Positions 59,244-64,000 of a stretch of 64,000 nt of DNA are shown here, in pieces. The stretch lies in assembly GCF_016583905.1 (NCBI RefSeq), contig NZ_NRRY01000014.1:1-64000 (forward strand). Reading direction: 5' to 3'. A model generated the notes under the pieces. The model did no database searches. It was not told the DNA's origin and was given only the letters and a program-made list of their open reading frames with translations. The DNA comes from Lamprobacter modestohalophilus. GTDB lineage: Bacteria > Pseudomonadota > Gammaproteobacteria > Chromatiales > Chromatiaceae. The number at the start of each line of letters is the position of its first letter. Position 1 is the stretch's first letter. Position numbers and translations under genes: made by a program.

Positions 59244-60584
59244 ATGCCGAAGCTCTGGGACCAGTGTACGAGCCTGCTCAGGCAGGATCTCACTGACTCT
59301 GAATTCAATACCTGGATCATGCCGTTACAGGCCAGCGAGGAGGGCGAACGCCTAAGGCTCTTCGCACCCAACCGCTTCGTCAAAGACTGGGTCAAGCAGC
59401 ATTACGAGACGCAGATTGCTTCGCTCTGCCGGGGTGTCAGCGAGGGCCGGGTCAAGCAAGTGAGCTTCGAGATCGGGGCCCTGCGTAAGCAGGAGAACGG
59501 TGCATCGGCTGTGCTGAGCAGCAACGAGGCGGCCGACAATCTCGTCCTGGAGCAACGGCGCGCGGAAGCCTGCCTGAACCGAGCATTTAACTTCGACACC
59601 TTTGTTGAGGGTAAGTCGAACCAGATCGCCCGTGCTGCGTCGATCCAGATCGGGCAAAACCCCGGCACCGCCTACAACCCGCTTTTCGTCTATGGCGGCG
59701 TCGGCTTAGGCAAGACCCATCTGATGCATGCCATCGGGAACGCCATCCTCGAGGCCAATCCCTCGTCTCGAGTGGTCTACGTACACTCCGAGCGATTCGT
59801 CTCGGACATGATTCGGGCGCTTCAGCACAACGAGATCGACAAGTTCAAGCGACTCTATCGTCGCGTCAATGTCCTCCTGATCGACGACGTTCAGTTCTTT
59901 GCTGGCAAGGACCGCTCGCAGGAGGAGTTTTTTCATACCTTCAACGCCCTGTTCGAGGCGCAGCAGCAGATCGTGCTGTCGAGCGATCGCTTTCCGAAGG
60001 AGGTCAGTGGGCTTGAGGAGCGGTTGCGCTCGCGCTTCGGCTGGGGGCTGACGGTGGCGATTGAGCCACCAGACCTTGAGACCCGAGTCGCGATCCTGAA
60101 CAGCAAGGCCACATTCATCGGAGCCGACCTGCCGGAGGACGTTGCGTTTTTCGTCGCTAAACGCGTGCGCTCTAACATCCGTGAGCTTGAGGGCGCATTG
60201 CGTCGGCTGGCAGCCAACTCGCGATTCCTTGGGGTGCCGGTTACGGTCGAGTTCGCTAAAGATGCGTTACGCGACATGCTGGTCGCGCAAGACAAACAGG
60301 TCTCGATCGAGAATATTCAGAAGGCGGTAGCCTCCCACTACAAGATACGCGTCAGCGATCTACTGTCATCCAGCCGATCTCGCTCGGTCGCTCGCCCCAG
60401 GCAGGTCGCGATGACGTTGGCCAAAGAGCTCACCAAGCATAGCCTGCCCGAGATCGGCAAGGCCTTCGGTGGACGCGACCACAGCACGGTGATCCATGCA
60501 GCACGCAAGATCGCTGAGCTGCGCGCAGGCGACACCATGATCGAGGAAGACTACAAGATCCTGTTGAGAACCCTGCAGAACTAA
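59244..60584 (+). CDS. dnaA: Chromosomal replication initiator DnaA
   Basis: AAA+ initiator that opens oriC, 446 residues. Domain I begins [20 protein letters not shown]; Walker A is [16 protein letters not shown], Walker [11 protein letters not shown]; domain IV has the DnaA signature [21 protein letters not shown] lies seven bases before the ATG. It is the first gene of dnaA-dnaN-recF-gyrB. Confidence 0.98.
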   Translation: MPKLWDQCTSLLRQDLTDSEFNTWIMPLQASEEGERLRLFAPNRFVKDWVKQHYETQIASLCRGVSEGRVKQVSFEIGALRKQENGASAVLSSNEAADNLVLEQRRAEACLNRAFNFDTFVEGKSNQIARAASIQIGQNPGTAYNPLFVYGGVGLGKTHLMHAIGNAILEANPSSRVVYVHSERFVSDMIRALQHNEIDKFKRLYRRVNVLLIDDVQFFAGKDRSQEEFFHTFNALFEAQQQIVLSSDRFPKEVSGLEERLRSRFGWGLTVAIEPPDLETRVAILNSKATFIGADLPEDVAFFVAKRVRSNIRELEGALRRLAANSRFLGVPVTVEFAKDALRDMLVAQDKQVSIENIQKAVASHYKIRVSDLLSSSRSRSVARPRQVAMTLAKELTKHSLPEIGKAFGGRDHSTVIHAARKIAELRAGDTMIEEDYKILLRTLQN

Positions 60585-60585
60585 C

Positions 60586-60776
60586 TGTGGGTAAGCTGTG
60601 TGCTGGTTTTTGAGCCGAGTCTGTCCACAGGTCACTCACAGTTAGGCGAGGTTGCCTCGAACAGCTTTGAGGTCAGCCATACGTCTGTTTATAAAAGGCT
60701 TTTGACTCCTTGCAGGGTTATCCACTAAGCCTATTACTACAATATTCAAGATATTTAAAGATAAGAGTAATAACGC
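60586..60776 (+). other. Candidate origin segment between dnaA and dnaN
   Basis: Three DnaA-box-like 9-mers lie in 190 bp: TGTGGGTAA (60586-60594), CTGTCCACA (60621-60629) and TTATCCACT (60718-60726). The following 50 bp (60727-60776) are strikingly A+T-rich, as expected of an unwinding element. oriC in relatives may be here or before dnaA; the single box at 59149 supports the other side less. Confidence 0.5.
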
Positions 60777-61898
60777 ATGAAGATTTCGGTCGATCGGTCA
60801 GTGTTGCTTCCCGCGTTGTCGGTTGTGGGCGGTGTTGTTGAGCGTCGGCAAACCTTGCCGATCCTTGGCAATTTGTTGCTTAGTGCCGATGACGGACTGT
60901 TGCGATTGAAAGGGACGGATCTCGAGATCGAGATCACGAGCACGGCTGTGTGTGAGGTCGAGGAGGCAGGTACAGCGACACTCCCCGCGCGTAAGCTCAC
61001 TGACATAGCGCGATCGCTTCCAGATGGTACGCAGGCACTGATCAAGGTACAGAGTGAACGCGGCACGGTGGTGTCTGGTCGCAGTCGGTTCACACTGAGC
61101 ACCTTGCCAGCGGCTGATTTCCCAACCATGGAAGTCCCGGCTCCGGAGGTGATGGTCGAGGTCGATCGCGACGTGCTGCAACGACTGCTGGATAAGACGT
61201 CCTTCGCGATGGCGCAGCAGGATGTGCGCTACTACCTCAATGGTGTGCTACTCGAGCTGTCGTCGGATCGCGCGGTTGCCGTTGCCACTGATGGGCATCG
61301 GCTGGCAAAGGTTGTTGCGACGCTAGACGACGCCAATCCAGACGATTCAGGGTTGGCGACGGAGCCGCGGCAGGTCATTGTTCCGGCAAAGACGGTGCTT
61401 GAGCTCAAGCGTCTTCTTGGCTCGGCTCCAGACCGAGTGCGGGTTGAGTTATCTGAGCGGGCGCTCAAAGTTGACCTGGGTAAGACACAAGTCGTCTCGA
61501 AATTGGTCGAGGGTCAGTATCCAGACTACAACCGTGTCATCCCGGCAGATCTGGAGCGGGTTGCGAGCATCGATCGGGATCGTTTGAGGGCTGCCCTGCA
61601 GCGAACAGCCATCCTGTCGAATGAGAAGTATAAAGGCGTGCGCGTGACCTTCGAGACCGGGCGGCTGTTGCTTCAGACCCAGAACCCGGAGAAGGAGCAG
61701 GCGGAAGACGAGATTGAGATCGAGTACAACGGTGAGTCGGTCTCAGTCGGGTTCAACGTCGCTTATGTGCTTGATGTCCTCTCAGCGGTCGATGCGTCCA
61801 CTGTCGAAGTACGCTTCAAGAATGCTGAGAACAGTGCCGTCTGGCAAGGGGTTGGGGCTGAGGATGAGGTGTTCGTCATCATGCCGATGCGGCTCTAG
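60777..61898 (+). CDS. dnaN: DNA polymerase III beta sliding clamp
   Basis: Processivity clamp, 373 residues (usual 366). Three clamp domains; typical segments are RRQTLPILGNLLL, FATDGHRLA-like VATDGHRLAKV, and the C-terminal VMPMRL end. No anomalies beyond small loops. Confidence 0.97.
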   Translation: MKISVDRSVLLPALSVVGGVVERRQTLPILGNLLLSADDGLLRLKGTDLEIEITSTAVCEVEEAGTATLPARKLTDIARSLPDGTQALIKVQSERGTVVSGRSRFTLSTLPAADFPTMEVPAPEVMVEVDRDVLQRLLDKTSFAMAQQDVRYYLNGVLLELSSDRAVAVATDGHRLAKVVATLDDANPDDSGLATEPRQVIVPAKTVLELKRLLGSAPDRVRVELSERALKVDLGKTQVVSKLVEGQYPDYNRVIPADLERVASIDRDRLRAALQRTAILSNEKYKGVRVTFETGRLLLQTQNPEKEQAEDEIEIEYNGESVSVGFNVAYVLDVLSAVDASTVEVRFKNAENSAVWQGVGAEDEVFVIMPMRL

Positions 61899-62001
61899 CC
61901 TCTGTGGTGACGGTTGCCTTATTGGTTGTTCTCCTTGCCTCGTTTTTGGATTGATCTGTGGGTGGCGAGGTGGGAGCGTGATGGTATGGTTAAGGTGATG
62001 G

Positions 62002-63060
62002 TTGTTTAACGCAACGTTAAAACGAATCCGGGTGCAGCGGTTTAGGAATCTGCGGGACGTCGACGTTGATTTTCGCTCGGGTGCTACCTGGATTGTTGGT
62101 GCTAATGCGGCTGGGAAGACGGCTCTACTCGAGTCGATCTACTGCTTGAGCCGAGGTCGGAGCTTTCGCGGACGCCGATTCGGAAGCTTGATCGAGCGGG
62201 GTGAGACTTCGGCGCGGATCGAGGGCTGGCTCGAGGCGTCGCTCGGAGATGCAAGAATCAGTTGGGCGAGTGCTCGCGGGGAGGTTACGCGAGATCCGGC
62301 CCAGGGTGCTGAGACCAAGTTGCCAGTCCGGCTGATCTGCGAGTGGACACATGCACTCGTTGAGGGTGAGCCATCATTGCGACGGCGTTTCATCGATTGG
62401 AATCTCATGCTGTGGGATCGGTCAGCAGGCGGCTTATTTTCTCGCTTTCGGCGAGTTGCGTCGCAACGTAACGCTTGGCTTCGGGCTGGTGCGCGGGGTC
62501 AGGCTGTTTGGGATGAACCTTATGCTGTCGCGCTCAGCGAGATCTCACGACTTCGGGCGAGGTTCTTTGAGGCATTCGCGGAAGGATTTCGTGCTCTGAA
62601 TGCCGAGGAGGATTGGTTCAGGGAGATCGAGGCGTGCTGGGACGGCGTCATCGCAGGGCAAGACGAACTGGTGTCCAGGTTGGCAGAGATGCGCCCAGCG
62701 GATCAAGAGCGTGGCTTCACCTATCTAGGGATCTCGCGTGACGACTTTTCCCTGCGGCTCGATGGCAATAAGTGGGTTGGCTCCCGCGGCCAGTCGAAGG
62801 TCCTTGGGTGCGTCTTGCAACTTGCAGCTGAGCAGTTGGTGTCGGGCGAAAATGGGGTTGGTGCATTGTGGTTGGTTGACGATCTTGACGCCGAGCTGTC
62901 TCCAGAGTGGAGCCAGCGAGTGGTGGGGCTATTAAGAAGGAATGGTTCTCAAGTGTTCTATACCGCATTACCAGGCAAGGAGTTACTGGCCAGTTGTCGC
63001 ACTGCGGATGATGCGGTGTTCCACGTGGAACATGGAGACCTGCTGCGTGCAACCGGCTGA
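62002..63060 (+). CDS. recF: Recombination protein RecF
   Basis: ABC-type ATPase for gap repair, 352 residues from TTG 62002 (AAGGTG upstream). Walker A VGANAAGKTALLESIYCLSRG, signature SRGQSKVLGCVLQLA, Walker B LWLVDDLDAEL. A 7-bp inverted repeat TTTAACG-CAA-CGTTAAA (62005-62021) covers codons 2-7 and could hinder initiation. A perfect parS site (63017-63032) is embedded near the 3' end, where it codes for VFHVEH. Confidence 0.93.
   Translation: MFNATLKRIRVQRFRNLRDVDVDFRSGATWIVGANAAGKTALLESIYCLSRGRSFRGRRFGSLIERGETSARIEGWLEASLGDARISWASARGEVTRDPAQGAETKLPVRLICEWTHALVEGEPSLRRRFIDWNLMLWDRSAGGLFSRFRRVASQRNAWLRAGARGQAVWDEPYAVALSEISRLRARFFEAFAEGFRALNAEEDWFREIEACWDGVIAGQDELVSRLAEMRPADQERGFTYLGISRDDFSLRLDGNKWVGSRGQSKVLGCVLQLAAEQLVSGENGVGALWLVDDLDAELSPEWSQRVVGLLRRNGSQVFYTALPGKELLASCRTADDAVFHVEHGDLLRATG
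63017..63032. promoter_or_regulatory. parS site 1 (inside recF 3' end)
   Basis: TGTTCCACGTGGAACA, a perfect 16-bp palindrome matching the ParB-binding parS consensus of proteobacteria (TGTTYCACGTGRAACA). It lies within the coding sequence of recF. Confidence 0.9.
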
Positions 63061-63161
63061 TTTGGCGCCGTTGTGGTGAAAGCCGCCACTGCAAACCCCC
63101 TACGGTTATCGGTCTGCTTCAAGCGCATGGCGAGCTCTGGACAAACTGATCTCCGGAAGGA

Positions 63162-63177
63162 TGTTCCACGTGGAACA
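63162..63177. promoter_or_regulatory. parS site 2
   Basis: Second exact TGTTCCACGTGGAACA, 145 bp from site 1, in the recF-gyrB space. Confidence 0.9.
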
Positions 63178-63242
63178 TCCGTGGTGGAGTTGAAGCCCTC
63201 ACTCATGTTGAACGCAATCTGACTAACTGCGGCGCCCGTGCA

Positions 63243-63258
63243 TGTTCCACGTGGAACA
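63243..63258. promoter_or_regulatory. parS site 3
   Basis: Third exact TGTTCCACGTGGAACA, 81 bp from site 2. The rest of the 475-bp space 63061-63535 contains a possible gyrB promoter and nothing else recognised. Confidence 0.9.
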
Positions 63259-63311
63259 CTCGGCCATATACTGCCGACCGATTGCCCAGCCCAAAGCAGG
63301 CGTCAGCCATG

Positions 63312-63317
63312 TATAAT
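63312..63317 (+). promoter_or_regulatory. Possible -10 box for gyrB
   Basis: TATAAT lies 219 bp before gyrB. No good -35 at 16-18 bp; TTGCCC (63282-63287) is 24 bp away. Weak support. Confidence 0.3.
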
Positions 63318-63535
63318 CAATGGGTTCTAGCCTTTTGCCACAGTGGCGTCATCGCCAGCTGTCGCTAACCTAGGCTTGACGCCACCGATCGATGAGTCCA
63401 GCCGCAATTGTCGCAGGCGCGCTAGCGCCCTCACAGACTGCCCTTTTCTGAGACTTCCCGCCCGATGGCGTCGATTGCCTGCCTGCCTCATCTGGCTTGG
63501 CACGTCTTGTCTACCACTACAGATCTCCCCAGCGT

Positions 63536-64000
63536 ATGAGCTACGATTCCTCAAGTATCAAGGTTCTTCGAGGCCTTGACGCTGTCCGCAAGCGGCCCGG
63601 AATGTACATCGGCGATACCGATGATGGGACAGGGCTCCACCACATGGTCTTCGAGGTCGTCGACAATGCGATCGACGAAGCGCTTGCTGGTCATTGCAAC
63701 GAAATCCTGGTCACCGTGCACGCTGATGGCGCTGTCTCGGTCATCGACAACGGCCGCGGCATCCCTGTCGACATCCATCCCGAAGAGAATCGTTCCGCCG
63801 CCGAGGTCATCATGACCGTGCTCCATGCTGGCGGTAAGTTCGACGACAACTCTTACAAGGTATCCGGTGGTCTGCACGGGGTCGGCGTCTCGGTCGTCAA
63901 TGCCCTCTCGGAGTATTTGCGCCTGCGTATCCGGCGCGACGGCATGGCCTATGAACAAGAGTTCGAGCTTGGCGTGCCCTCCTACCCGCTGCGTGAATGC
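63536..64000 (+). CDS. gyrB: DNA gyrase subunit B, N-terminal part (cut by window edge)
   Basis: ATG 63536; 155 codons are present before the window ends. GHKL ATPase motifs are intact: [47 protein letters not shown] and [14 protein letters not shown]. The start [20 protein letters not shown] is typical. It is the last gene of the dnaA-dnaN-recF-gyrB cluster. Confidence 0.97.
   Translation, partial: MSYDSSSIKVLRGLDAVRKRPGMYIGDTDDGTGLHHMVFEVVDNAIDEALAGHCNEILVTVHADGAVSVIDNGRGIPVDIHPEENRSAAEVIMTVLHAGGKFDDNSYKVSGGLHGVGVSVVNALSEYLRLRIRRDGMAYEQEFELGVPSYPLREC

Noticed and set aside
63017-63258. Palindromes as transcription terminators
   Set aside because: Three identical 16-mers without loop or T run match parS instead.
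63343-63579. 78-codon frame before gyrB
   Set aside because: Overlaps the gyrB start in another frame and has no recognisable domain.

Overview
The window is a GC-rich stretch of a gammaproteobacterial chromosome that ends at the replication-origin gene cluster (mnmE-yidC-yidD-rnpA-rpmH | dnaA-dnaN-recF-gyrB). A photosynthetic or sulfur-oxidising member of the Chromatiales is my best guess. The reasons are a ubiquinone gene (coq7) alongside a nearly complete menaquinone cluster, zapD/sspAB/crp typical of Gammaproteobacteria, a cytochrome bc1 operon with the PVWY variant, and an ISKra4-type transposase. The genus cannot be named from the sequence alone.

Layout. 1-900: transposase tail and IS debris. 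900-4200 (minus): yebC-ruvC-ruvA-ruvB. 4440-5450 (plus): zapD-yacG. 5630-6840: TraB-family membrane protein. 7045-7930: lipoprotein and DUF3301 protein. 7950-9020: sspA-sspB. 9320-11920: petABC (cytochrome bc1). 12210-14230: Nif3-like protein and a DegS/DegQ-type protease. 14430-23290 (minus): a Bat/MoxR operon, moxR-DUF58-DUF4381-batA-batB(+C-like repeats)-batD. 23500-25550: speA. 25800-36450 (minus): menF-menD-menB-menA-menC and menH, with an unrelated AAA ATPase-nuclease gene inserted the other way round; menE is absent. 36640-40150: SOUL protein, dihaem cytochrome c, glycosyltransferase, methyltransferase. 40300-43350: a 51-residue membrane protein divergent from ompR-envZ, then a peroxiredoxin. 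43400-46870: an A+T-richer island with a secreted protein, a glycosyltransferase and an epimerase. 47070-53930: ferredoxin, GlcF-like protein, coq7, speD, osmC, crp, trpC-trpD, DUF4332 protein. 54150 to the end: TPR protein and the origin cluster, with three perfect parS sites between recF and gyrB.

The most unusual feature is in the gaps between genes of the same operon. Many gaps are filled with short tandem repeats, and those repeats form chains of tiny reading frames joining the stop codon of one gene to the start codon of the next. In the ruvC-ruvA gap, four 14-bp units each encode a five-codon peptide whose stop overlaps the next unit's start (ATGA or GTGA). The first start overlaps the ruvC stop and the last stop overlaps the ruvA start. 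The moxR-DUF58 gap does the same with fifteen 7-bp units. Where the repeat period is a multiple of three (15 or 6 bp), the array is instead one open frame bridging the gap (7522-7617, 19984-20097, 36459-36640, 16615-16652). I infer a translational relay built and lengthened by repeat slippage. I know of no described system like it, but novelty cannot be checked here.

Starts were moved inward from the longest possible frame wherever a ribosome-binding site, signal peptide or family length supported it.
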